From Nematostella vectensis (lineage: Eukaryota > Cnidaria > Anthozoa > Actiniaria > Edwardsiidae): a stretch of DNA of 64,000 bases. The notes below the pieces were generated by a model. That model worked only from the letters and a program-made list of their open reading frames with translations. It did not search any database and was not told where the DNA came from. The stretch lies in NCBI RefSeq assembly GCF_932526225.1, contig NC_064035.1, forward strand, positions 20,387,969 through 20,451,968, written 5' to 3'. The translations under genes and the position numbers were made by a program. This document shows, one piece after another, positions 1-11,600 of the stretch. How positions within the stretch are numbered: position 1 is the stretch's first letter; each line of letters begins with the position of its first letter.

Positions 1-9
1 AACACTTAC

Positions 10-3000
10 ATTCTCTACAAATGGCTGAAGAGTCTTGGGATCAGGGCCTTCCAAAATTGCACCTTAAACACAAGGATGGATATGAAACATTCGTCTTGTC
101 TACACGGAATTTAATTTAATTTTATCTGAATGTATTCAAGACTATAAACAACACAATTATATCATCATATTGTCCCTCACATTATCGGAATTAACGCGGA
201 ACAACACTAGTCAAACAAAGTAATCCTCAGTTAGAGAGCTAGAGTTTTTCAACTCCCTAAAAACCTAATGGTCCTCTAACTTGAGAACAACCAATCATCA
301 AACTACAAGTTACTGTAGAGACTATTAGGAACTAGAGATGAATACCATAGTAAAACAATATTTATATTTTGATGTTGAAATACAGTACATTATGCTGTGA
401 AGCAAAGAAAAAAAACACATGGTGGTATTATTAGATTTAGGCTTCTAGAAAAGTCTTGAGATCCCCACCAAAGGCCATGATGGCTGCATCTTTATTTTTC
501 CAGCTTGGGCTTGCAAAATTCACATTGACAAACTCTAGGACTGGCTGGACAATGGCATCCTCGCAGCACTGGGCAAGTAGCATCAGGCAAACGCCTGCCG
601 CCTTGCATGGATTCCAATCATCATCATCATCATACTCTTCCTGAAAGGAAAGGATGAGTCAGTCTAATAAAACACTTGGCCAGGTCGTGATTTGCAGGTT
701 GTGATTCGTAGGTAATGATTTACAGGTCATTATTTGCACGGCTTAAACCATTATAAGTCAAGCAAGGCCTTGCCTCAGTTGTGGAAGCATGGTTTACGTA
801 GGGTGTTATTGTGTTGGCCTCTCACCGCTGTGGCCCAGCCTAGAACCCTGGCTCTAACTGTTTTTTTTTTTTTCAATTCCTGCCTTGATTCAATTTTTGT
901 CACAATTGAGTTTAAGTTATTTATTCTGTGTTTCTAGTCTTCTTGGATAAGAACACTAAACTGGAGGTCCCATCACTTCAAGCTGTACTACACTAACCTG
1001 ACCCAAAGGGACGTAAAAGAACCACGAGGGACACAATAAACCGATGGTGACCACCCTCTGGGACAGTGCTTACTAACAACACACACAAGGGGCTCTTGAT
1101 TCGGAGCCTAGCTCTTTGTGCCTTCCGCACCAGGTATAACTGGTGGAAGTCAGTACATTACAATAATTTCAGGGCTAAAGCCATCATAAAGCGAATCAAG
1201 GCACTTGCCTCATATATAATCTCAGGGCCATAGCTATCTATAATCAGTTAAACCCTTGCACTTGCCTCATAAAGTTATCAGAAAAAAGTATTTGTAAAAG
1301 GGCATTATTGTGTTGGGTTTTCCGTCTGGGCCAAAATTACCATTACACCCTCCGGCTAAAATACAATACTATATGTAACCTGCAAAACAACGGGATTTAC
1401 CTGATTGATAAGGCAGTTTGTGATGGGTGGTATGAGAAATGCGAGTGCTCCCTTGGCATAGAAACGGCTGGTGTTCTCGGGAGGTCGCCCAGCCTCTTGT
1501 GCCTGTTGAATCCAGGACATTAGCTCAATGAGGACATTATTCAGCTTTTTATTTACAATGAAATACTTCACCTCAGCCATTTCAATAGCTAAGTCCATCT
1601 CCTCATCACAAACTGTTGACCAGAACTCGATTCCTTGTAAGGCAACTTCATCTGTGTCAGACTTTATCGCTTCCACAGTAATCTAGAATAGTGTAGACAT
1701 CATTGTCACTGCTACATTCTACTGACGTAGTACACAGGGTAACAGGAGAGATAAGTAAGGCAGGGGGGGCCGCTGGGGGTGAGGGAATCAAAGAATAAAA
1801 ATCACAGACGCATGCCCTGAGGGGGCGTCTACGGGCACCCCGCCCTGTTCATGTGCCAAGATGAGAAATCATGTGGGTTACCACTGAAAAGCTATGGTGA
1901 TTGAATTTTCTGTGTGTTTTTAAATTTTCTGTGTATAAGATGTAGTGACATTCACTAAGGAATAGCTTATGTGTGAATATTTATGTCCATTTCAAGACTA
2001 TTTGGATGTCAGTGAATTACTACTTGGCAATGCCCTGCATTTTTGTTTTTACATGCCCCTTCATCAGGGGTGTTCTTTTAAATTTTGATCATCATAAAAA
2101 TTACCCCGAAGAGAGCAAGTCTCATGTACTCCTCCATATGTTGATAGTAGAGAGACATTATTTTCACAAGACATTGCAAGGCTGCAACTTTGATCTGTAA
2201 AAGAAAGAAACAAATACTGTAAGCTTCAACGTACCAATGGATGAATAAGAGTTAAGTAGTGTCAATAAGTAGGAAAATACCCCAGTACACTACCGTGGTT
2301 TGGGAGGATTGAGTGGACTCGCAAACAACTTGCATTATAAAATCACGCTCGGCCTGGAACAGAAAATGGATTTATAAAAAATAAGCATTAAAAAATGAAT
2401 TGTCACAATATTTATCAACTCACCGCTTTTTCAAAATTTTGCTTTGTAAATTCTAGAGAGTTTAAAAGAGCAGTTGTTGCAGCAAGCCGAATGTGATTAC
2501 TGAAAATAAAATTAAAAAAAAAACAAACATTATGCAACTCAATTTACAGTATTTTCATAAATCTCTATGTCCTGACTACATTTTATTGTTTTTCACTGAG
2601 TAAATCTTTGAATTTTTTATTTGCATATCTTTAACAAAGAGAACACAGGATAAAGGCCCTCTTTTTTTCTGTGCCAGACAAACTCTGATGTACAAACCAG
2701 GAACACAAATTATTTAAAGGCAAACAGCACTAATGGATTCTCGAAACACCCTCCTACACCATTAAGGTGGCAAGGGTACACTCCCACTGCCCTACCTTGG
2801 TTCTTCTTTGCGCATCCCTTGAATAATGACAGTTAGGATTTTGTTAGCATGGGAAACCAGGTGCTCTGGCTCCTACAAAAAAATTATTAAATAAACAGTA
2901 ATATTTAATAAACTGATCCTGCAAATCACTTGCTCTATGACATTAATAAGAGTTCCATCACTGGTATTATGTTTGATTATGACAACCTTTTGTATCTTAT

Positions 3001-6000
3001 TATTTCAGGAGCCAACCTTCAAGTTTTAAGATTGAAATGAGAAAAATATATGAAAGATTGCTTTTAACTAATAGCTTAGGCTCATTTTTTTTACATAAAA
3101 TGGGTGAAAGAGAGTCCTATTATTATGTGGAAGAAAATGAGATTTTTCTTCATACTAGGGGTTTCACTTTCTTTTAAAGGTAAAATCATCAAAGCTGAGT
3201 TTAGCTTAGTTAACTAAAAAGACCTAGAACCAGACCTAAATAATTGCTTTCATCAAGCTTTTGATAGTGTATGATCTAGTTCAATCTCGATCGGATTGAG
3301 CCAAACCTCTTTGAACATCCTGAATTTGATCTCAAAATGTCAGATCAGATGCACCATGCCTTTGAACTCAAAAAGGCAAGTGTACTGAGGGCATTTTGGT
3401 GTCAGTTTCAATGACTTTACTCTCCAACGTAAGTACCTGTTCTTGGCAGAGAAATCAATAAGGACAAATACTTGTTGGCTTACAATGTCCTGGCAAATAT
3501 AACCAATGGCTTCAAGGGTTTGTTCACGTAGAAGTTCAGGGCTACCAGTGTCTTCATTGGCTACCAACTTGTCAATGATCTCAAGGTCTTGAGTTGTAGG
3601 AATCTCAGCACAGGCAATAGCAGCGATGCACTACAATCAAACACAAGTAGGGTGTGTTAGGTTTAAAGGACACTACAATCAAACACAAATAGGGTGTGTT
3701 AGGTTTAAAGGACACTACAATCAAACACAAGTAGGGTGTGTTAGGTTTAAAGGACACTACAATCAAGCACAAATAGGGTGCATTAGGTTTAAAGGACACT
3801 ACAATCAAGCACAAATAGGGTGCGTTAGGTTTAAAGGACACTACAATCAAACACAAATAGGGTGTGTTAGGTTTAAAGGACACTACAATCAAGCACAAAT
3901 AGGGTGCATTAGGTTTAAAGGACACTACAATCAAGCACAAATAGGGTGCGTTAGGTTTAAAGGACAATACAATCAAACACAAGTAGGGTGCATTAGGTTT
4001 AAAGGACACTACAATCAAGCACAAATAGTGTGTGTTAAGTTTAAAAGACACTACAATCAAACACAAATAGGGTGTGTTAGATTTAAAGGACAATACAATC
4101 AAACACAAGTAGGGTGCATTAGGTTTAAAGGACACTACAATCAAGCACAAATAGTGTGTGTTAGGTTTAAAGGACACTACAATCAAACACAAGTAGGGTG
4201 TGTTAGGTTTAAAGGACACTACAATCTAGCACAAGTAGGGTGCATTAAGTTTAAAAGACACTACAATCAAGCACAAATAGGGTGTGTTAGGTTTAAAGGA
4301 CAATACAATCAAACACAAATAGGGTGTGTTAGATTTAAAGGACAATACAATCAAACACAAATAGGGTGCATTAGGTTTAAAGGACACTACAATCAAGCAC
4401 AAATAGGGTGCGTTAGGTTTAAAGGACAATACAATCAAACACAAATAGGGTGTGTTAGGTTTAAAGGACACTACAATCAAACACAAGTAGGGTGTGTTAG
4501 GTTTAAAGGACACTACAATCAAGCACAAATAGGGTGCGTTAGGTTTAAAGGACACTACAATCAAGCACAAATAGGGTGCGTTAGGTTTAAAGGACACTAC
4601 AATCAAACACAAATAGGGTGCATTAGGTTTAAAGGACAATACAATCAAACACAAATAGGGTGTGTTAGGTTTAAAGGACAATACAATCAAGCACAAATAG
4701 GGTGTGTTAAGTTTAAAAGACACTACAATCAAACACAAATAGGGTGTGTTAGATTTAAAGGACAATACAATCAAACACAAGTAGGGTGCATTAGGTTTAA
4801 AGGACACTACAATCAAGCACAAATAGTGTGTGTTAAGTTTAAAAGACACTACAATCAAACACAAATAGGGTGTGTTAGATTTAAAGGACAATACAATCAA
4901 ACACAAGTAGGGTGCATTAGGTTTAAAGGACACTACAATCAAGCACAAATAGTGTGTGTTAGGTTTAAAGGACACTACAATCAAACACAAGTAGGGTGTG
5001 TTAGGTTTAAAGGACACTACAATCTAGCACAAGTAGGGAGCATTAAGTTTAAAAGACACTACAATCAAGCACAAATAGGGTGTGTTAGGTTTAAAGGACA
5101 ATACAATCAAACACAAATAGGGTGTGTTAGGTTTAAAGGACAATACAATCAAACACAAATAGGGTGCGTTAGGTTTAAAGGACACTACAATCAAACACAA
5201 ATAGGGTGCATTAAGTTTAAAAGACACTACAATCAAACACAAATAGGGTGCATTAGGTTTAAAGGACACTACAATCAAGCACAAATAGGGTGCATTAGGT
5301 TTAAAGGACACTACAATCAAGCACAAATAGGGTGCGTTAGGTTTAAAAGACACTACAATCAAACACAAATAGGGTGCATTAAGTTTAAAAGACACTACAA
5401 TCAAACACAAATAGGGTGCATTAGGTTTAAAGGACACTACAATCAAGCACAAATAGGGTGTGTTAGGTTTAAGAGACACTACAATCAAGCACAAATAGGG
5501 TGTGTTAGGTTTAAAAGACACTACAATCTAGCACAAATAGGGTGTGTTAGGTTTAAAGGACACTACAATCAAACACAAATAGGGTGCGTTAGGTTTAAAA
5601 GACACTACAATCTAGCACAAATAGGGTGTGTTAGGTTTAAAGGACAATACAATCAAACACAAGTAGGGTGTGTTAGGTTTACAGGAAACTACAATCAAGC
5701 ACAAATAGGGTGCGTTAGGTTTAAAGGAAACTACAATCAAGCACAAATAGGGTGCGTTAGGTTTAAAAGACACTACAATCAAACACAAATAGGGTGCGTT
5801 AGGTTTAAAAGACAATACAATCAAACACAAATAGGGTGCGTTAGGTTTAAAGGACACTACAATCAAGCACAAATAGGGTGCGTTAGGTTTAAAGGACACT
5901 ACAATCAAGCACAAATAGGGTGCGTTAGATTTAAAGGACAATACAATCAAACACAAATAGGGTGTGTTAGATTTAAAGGACAATACAATCAAACACAAAT

Positions 6001-8231
6001 AGGGTGCATTAGGTTTAAAGGACACTACAATCAAGCACAAATAGGGTGCGTTAGGTTTAAAGGACACTACAATCAAGCACAAATAGGGTGCGTTAGGTTT
6101 AAAGGACACTACAATCTAGCACAAGTAGGGTGCGTTAGGTTTAAAGGACACTACAATCAAGCACAAATAGGGTGTGTTAGGTTTAAAGGACACTACAATC
6201 AAGCACAAATAGTGTGCGTTAGATTTAAAGGACAATACAATCAAACACAAATAGGGTGTGTTAGATTTAAAGGACAATACAATCAAACACAAATAGGGTG
6301 CATTAGGTTTAAAGGAAACTACAATCAAGCACAAATAGTGTGCGTTAGATTTAAAGGACAATACAATCAAACACAAATAGGGTGTGTTAGATTTAAAGGA
6401 CAATACAATCAAACACAAATAGGGTGCATTAGGTTTAAAGGAAACTACAATCAAGCACAAATAGTGTGCGTTAGATTTAAAGGACAATACAATCAAACAC
6501 AAATAGGGTGTGTTAGATTTAAAGGACAATACAATCAAACACAAATAGGGTGCATTAGGTTTAAAGGAAACTACAATCAAGCACAAATAGGGTGCGTTAG
6601 GTTTAAAGGACACTACAATCAAGCACTAATAGGGTGTGTTAGGTTTAAAGGACACTACAATCTAGCACAAGTAGGGTGCATTAGGGTTAAAGGACACTAC
6701 AATCAAGCACAAATAGTGTGCGTTAGATTTAAAGGACAATACAATCAAACACAAATAGGGTGTGTTAGATTTAAAGGACAATACAATCAAACACAAATAG
6801 GGTGTGTTAGATTTAAAGGACAATACAATCAACTAGTTCATCTTTTCAAGGTGCATGTGTCCAACTTGTTCATCTTTTCAAGGTGCATGTGTCCAACTAG
6901 TTCATCTTTTCAAGGTGCATGTGTCCAACTAGTTCATCTTTTCAAGGTGCATGTGTCCAACGTGTTCATTTTTTCAAGGTGCATGTGTCCAACTAGTTCG
7001 TCTTTGCCCCTAGATAAACAAGCTTGGCTATAGCTACAGAATAATGATACTTATATTGTAAAGTCCAAATGGAAGAAGGTTCTATTCATTTGCGTACACA
7101 CTTCAGTTTAGTCGGCCCTCATAGTGTCCAAAGATTTCCACTATTATAATAGTGGAAATTTAAATAATACAAATCAGGCCTTCTTCCTATAATTGAGTAG
7201 CAATTGAAAAAGGAAAGGGATAGATTCCTTAACTGCACTTGACCTTATTGATTCTATATACAAGAGTATTACGAGTAATTACTGTAGTTACAAGTAGTAC
7301 CAGAAAACTACCTAACCACAATAAACTACACAAAGAGTGGATAAGTGTTTTTGAGAGAGAAAAACATTTCTAACAGCAACAAGGGTTGACAATAGGAAGT
7401 TACCTCCGTGTTATACGCAAGCTAGGGAAAAATAACGTATATTTAGATCAGCTTACCTGAGGGGCAATCGCCGGCCGGGCCGTCTCGTTACCGAGTGTGG
7501 CCAGAGACTGCAAGAGAAAAGACCTACTTAAAGTATTATAAGGTACAAGTAAAAGTACAAAAATGTGAGTACAAAAATGTGTACATTCATACGTCCAAGA
7601 TCTGAACAAATGAATTCTGTACATCATACATAAAGTAAAATCTAAATATACCATCTTTTTAACGTGGTCTCGCACTTCCTTGTCCAAACCCAGCCATCTC
7701 TGCTGGTATTGAGCGCGAACGATGTCATCTTTTGAGGTCAGTTGATTTTTCAACTGCAGGCCGGCAGCCATGCGAGCGACTTGCGATTTACTTCCATCGG
7801 CAAGCTCATTTACCAGAACTAATAGGAACTGTGGCTGTTGGAATAGCAAATCAAAGTTGGAGTTACTGCTGCAGTGAATAAGAAAGGGGGACGAAGAAAA
7901 TCATGCTTTAGAAAATTACGAGTCTACATTCCTTCGGCGATCCAGACATCAACAAGAAAGCGAAATATCCATCTTTTACTTACCAAGTTCACCTGAGCAG
8001 CCTCTTCTAGATACTTCTGGGCGGCTTGAAGCTCAGCTAAATCTAAGGATCACAATAATTGAAGAACAACGTTCAGTTGAGCTTCATACACTAAAACGTA
8101 ATAATCTTGAACGGCCATGTGCTTTCCCGCTCAAACTAATCACCGGTGCAATTGGTCAGTATCAAAACTACCAAGATATATAGTTCCCTACCTGGAGAGA
8201 CAGTAGCTTCGAGAACCTTAGTCAGATCCAT
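10..8231 (-). CDS. KPNB1: Importin subunit beta-1 (karyopherin beta-1), 5' part of gene, 13 coding exons
   Basis: Nuclear import receptor made of HEAT repeats; it binds importin-alpha or cargo in the cytosol and is released by RanGTP in the nucleus. Coding exons in transcript order: 8231-8192, 8036-7984, 7834-7652, 7507-7457, 3630-3484, 2872-2796, 2499-2424, 2353-2294, 2194-2105, 1682-1572, 1502-1401, 640-469, 62-10. All have GT..AG borders and phases that join without a shift, giving 405 codons; the gene runs off the left edge. Recognisable stretches are NSQVAR-like '[15 protein letters not shown]', '[12 protein letters not shown]', '[10 protein letters not shown]', '[11 protein letters not shown]' and the acidic loop D334-D338 followed by '[13 protein letters not shown]', which in importin-beta faces Ran and the cargo helix. 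Start chosen at 8231 because [13 protein letters not shown] aligns with the family N-terminus. Oddities are a giant repeat in intron 4 (7456-3631) and a 69-bp in-frame intron (1571-1503). Confidence 0.95.
1503..1571 (-). other. KPNB1: 69-bp stop-free in-frame intron of KPNB1 (exitron candidate)
   Basis: On the minus strand the segment begins GTGAAG after ...GCTGAG and ends ...CAACAG before GCACAAG. It is exactly 23 codons long with no stop in the frame. Removing it gives 'EMAE' joined to '[12 protein letters not shown]', which matches the length and sequence of known importin-beta at this point. Keeping it would insert 23 residues into a HEAT-repeat linker. Splicing is therefore the likely main form. 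Confidence 0.75.
3629..6833. repeat. 42-bp minisatellite, about 76 copies, in KPNB1 intron 4
   Basis: Near-identical 42-bp units run without interruption up to the 3' splice site of KPNB1 exon 5. On the gene's strand each unit is TCCTTTAAACC, TAACACACCCTA, TTTGTG, TTTGATTGTAG, TG. The last block, a short pyrimidine tract plus TAG, is the same sequence as the true exon 5 acceptor at 3631-3640. Variants (GTGTG/GTGCA/GTGCG, CAAACA/CAAGCA, CACTAC/CAATAC) are scattered and form higher-order blocks, as expected from unequal exchange. Because 42 is a multiple of 3 and the unit lacks stops, both strands carry long spurious reading frames. Confidence 0.97.
6834..6998. repeat. 32-bp tandem repeat, 5 copies, abutting the 42-bp array
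   Basis: The unit CTAGTTCATCTTTTCAAGG plus TGCATGTGTCCAA is repeated five times with few changes. It lies directly at the distal edge of the 42-bp array in the same KPNB1 intron. The two arrays share no obvious sequence, so the junction may be a site of repeated slippage. Confidence 0.9.
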
Positions 8232-8699
8232 GTTTCTGGGTGTAAAGGCCCAGATAAAGTCGACCACAAACTTGCTCGTCAGCCGGTAGCACACGGAGGT
8301 CTAGTTGAAATTTTGAAATGGAAGAGACCCGAGGTGTTTCGCGCCGTCGTCATTTGGGTGTCATTGACTTTGACCAATCAGGAAGCAACATCAGAAACGA
8401 AAGTTCTCGGGACGATTTCGGCTTCGATCGTTAGCTTCTCGTAACATAAAATTTGGATAGTGTAGAAGAAAAATAATCGGAACAAGAAATGAGATTTATA
8501 AGAGAAATACATAAAAAAGAACCAGCCTTACATTTAACTTATAAAGAACCTTCTTATCAAATAGCCTTCAATGGATAAAAACTAGTGGAAAAATCCGAAC
8601 ATGTTTCGACTAGACACGTCGATTCGCCGAAAAATCCCTCGCACTTTCAGAATGTTAGTTGATATTCATCTACAGCCAAAATTAATGATTAACTAAAAT
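8232..8699. promoter_or_regulatory. Head-to-head intergenic region between KPNB1 and the SLC35D-like gene (bidirectional promoter)
   Basis: Only 468 bp separate the two start codons, which face away from each other, so this stretch must hold both 5' UTRs and both promoters. I see no clear TATA box. An ATTGG-like CCAAT element could not be placed with certainty. Confidence 0.6.
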
Positions 8700-11600
8700 A
8701 TGACGAGATTTACTGGAAAAGAAGAAAACAGTATTAACGCTGCATCAGTCAAGGAGGAACATGTATATGACACGAGCTTAGCTGAGGATCTTGGTTTCAA
8801 GAAAGCATTCGCGCCCGGTATATTAGCGGCACTGTTTTATGGCCTCACATCTGGCTCGATGTCATTTCTCAACAAGGTTTGTTCTGCAATGATTGGATTT
8901 CTCTTGACTTGAGTGAACTTTTAATAGACTGTTATCCGTCTGAGTCAGGGATTTTATAATATATTTTTTCGGTTATGTTGTTTTTGTCTTTGTGTTTTAA
9001 CAATATCCAGAAAGAGCTTTTTTACGAAACATTAATAAAGTAAGATCGACGTTTTTTCAAGTCTTAATTTTCTTTTCCGATATTAATAATTTTGGTGATA
9101 TTAACATTTTTACTGATTTGGAAACGTGTAATGCCTTTTGGGAAGAAAAGTAGTAGATTATCAAAATTATTCTGTTTTAAATGAACTTTGCATTACAGTT
9201 GTCATGACAACTGTCATTTCATCATGAACTCTGCCAACTCTCTCTCCTGGAGTACGGGAATTGCTTGAATAAGCGCACTCCTTGAATGAGTGCCATGTCT
9301 AAGCATTTTACACTTCATAGACTCAAATGACTAAGGGACTGTCATATCGAGTGGAGTTTACTGTACATGTATGATAACTGTACCTGACACAACATTTTTT
9401 TATTGAAAGTTAGTCTTGTTTAGGTCCTAGGGTAGGGGGAATTCTTGCACATTGTAAAAAGGAAAAACCTTTTTCATCTTAAAGCAAAAGAGCACTTCCC
9501 CTGAATAAGCATGTCTCTTTGGACATCAAAAATGTAACACCCTGGTGCATATAAGAGTAATTATGCAGGCGCATAGTCAGGATTTTTCCTTGTAGGGGGG
9601 AACCCAATGTGATTTCCAAAGAACATTCGTTTCCAACTGAGATGTAATGACTAAGACCTAATTTAGCATTATTGGACCAGAAGGGGGAGGGGGGAGTAAT
9701 ACTGAACTGCTTTAATACAACCAGTGAATCCAGTAGCAATCAATGGTAAAAATGAAAACGTTTTATCAATCCATAGCCAGAAATTGATAACTTTATACAT
9801 AGTGACCATTAGTTCCATACTTCTCCTTTCAGATACACAGGGACCCCAATTCTAAAAGTGGCTGAATAAAACAGGAAATAGTGATGTATTAGTCATTTCC
9901 AGGGACCATTCATCCATCAATTTTGGGCTTTTGTTACTGTGTCAGTTAACAACTCTTAATGAATTTACCATGAATAATCTAAAATATGTTTTATTTCCAT
10001 TGCGTTACAGATTCTTCTCACATCATATTCCTTTCATTTTCCAAACATTCTCATGTTAATGCAAGTAACTGTCACAGCAGCTGGCCTTGAGATATTAAGG
10101 GCTAAAGAAATCACAGATATTCCTAAATACACATTGGAAAGGTATATGTATTATCTTTTGTTTTATAATTTAAGACTTTAATGACATTTGGGAGTGTTTC
10201 AGATTCATACTCTTCAAAACCATCCATAATTGGATTTTTTATGTCTATTTATATGTAATATTAAAAAAAGAAGAAATTAAACAAAGAGAAAATTGTTTCT
10301 AAGGTACCACAGTATAAGAGTTTAATTAAGCTTCTAAAAGATCCTCTGCCATAGCCACCATTTTATAATTCTAGCAAGTACAGTACCAAGTGTGAGAAAG
10401 CATCTGTTTCCATCAGCTATTGCAATATTTTTTAATGAATTTGGTAAATAAGGTATTAGGTATTTTCAGGTGGTTATTTTGAGATTTCTTATTATCTTGA
10501 CATAATGTATTGGTTTAAAACAATAACAAATGTGTGTCTGACAGGGCCCTTAGTCAAGATAAGAAATGTTTAAACTCCAAAGTGATTATCTATTTCAACT
10601 AATACTCTCTGCTTACATCACAGGGCCATGACATTTCTTATCCCGTCAGTGTGTTTTGCTCTCCAGACAAGTTTAGCATTGAGAGCGCTTTCCATATTAT
10701 CAATTCCCATGTGAGTACAATCTCAACCCATGATACACAATTAGCAATGACTTATTCTCTCATGTAATGTGATATATTTCTATATATTTATTAATCACAG
10801 TTTGTCTGGATCTATATCAATTTGTTTTTTTCCTGATAAAGAAACACACATGTGAGACTCAGCCTTGTGTTGACTTATGGATGTCAGGGCTGCTCTGATT
10901 GGTTCCTTTCGATATGCCACTGAGTCAAGCTTAAAAATACAAATGAACTGCAAACTGTAAATAAATAACACACTAAAAACAACTTGTTTCAAAGCTCAGT
11001 CTTTGATAAGGATAGTTTCTCAACTAAATTTTTGATTAGATTTTGCATCCACTATGCAATAGTTCAAGTAAGTTCATAAATTGTATACATAATTGTTTTT
11101 GGCACTGAAGCATTTGAGTCCAGGTTATTAGTTTACTAGTTCAGCAAAACAATGCAACAATGAATTGTCCATGCTATATAATAATGAAGCTTTGTTAAAA
11201 TTTGTATAGATTATAATCTAGAAATAGTTACCTTGGTGATCTTGAACAGGAATAAGCTTACAAACACCAAACACCCTTAACCTATCAAGCCAAGTGCTTG
11301 GTGCTTTCATAATCATAATCTGTTTTTGAGCAATTCATGGTTTCAAATTGTAGGTATAATACGCTACGACGTCTTCTTCCTCTTGTTACACTGTTATTCA
11401 CAAGACTGGTTTTAAAAGCGTCTCCCTCCAAAGTCATCATAGCATCAGTGATATTAGTAGTGATGGGCTGCATAATAGCTGGTGAGCAAAAGATTCCTTG
11501 CAGTATTTTACAGCCTTACTGTTGATGTCACAATAAACTGGTTTAAATTAAAGTGTTGAAATATTTGGGTGTTTAAAGAAAGACCCCCTGTATTAGGCGC

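Noticed and set aside
3605-6622. Several minus-strand repeat frames (hydrophobic 14-residue repeats)
   Set aside because: Same array on the other strand; broken only where units vary. No evidence of translation.
3626-7033. A 1135-codon plus-strand open frame of 14-residue repeats
   Set aside because: It is the 42-bp minisatellite read through. The unit is a multiple of 3 without stops, and both strands are open. It lies wholly inside a KPNB1 intron and has no promoter, signal or family.
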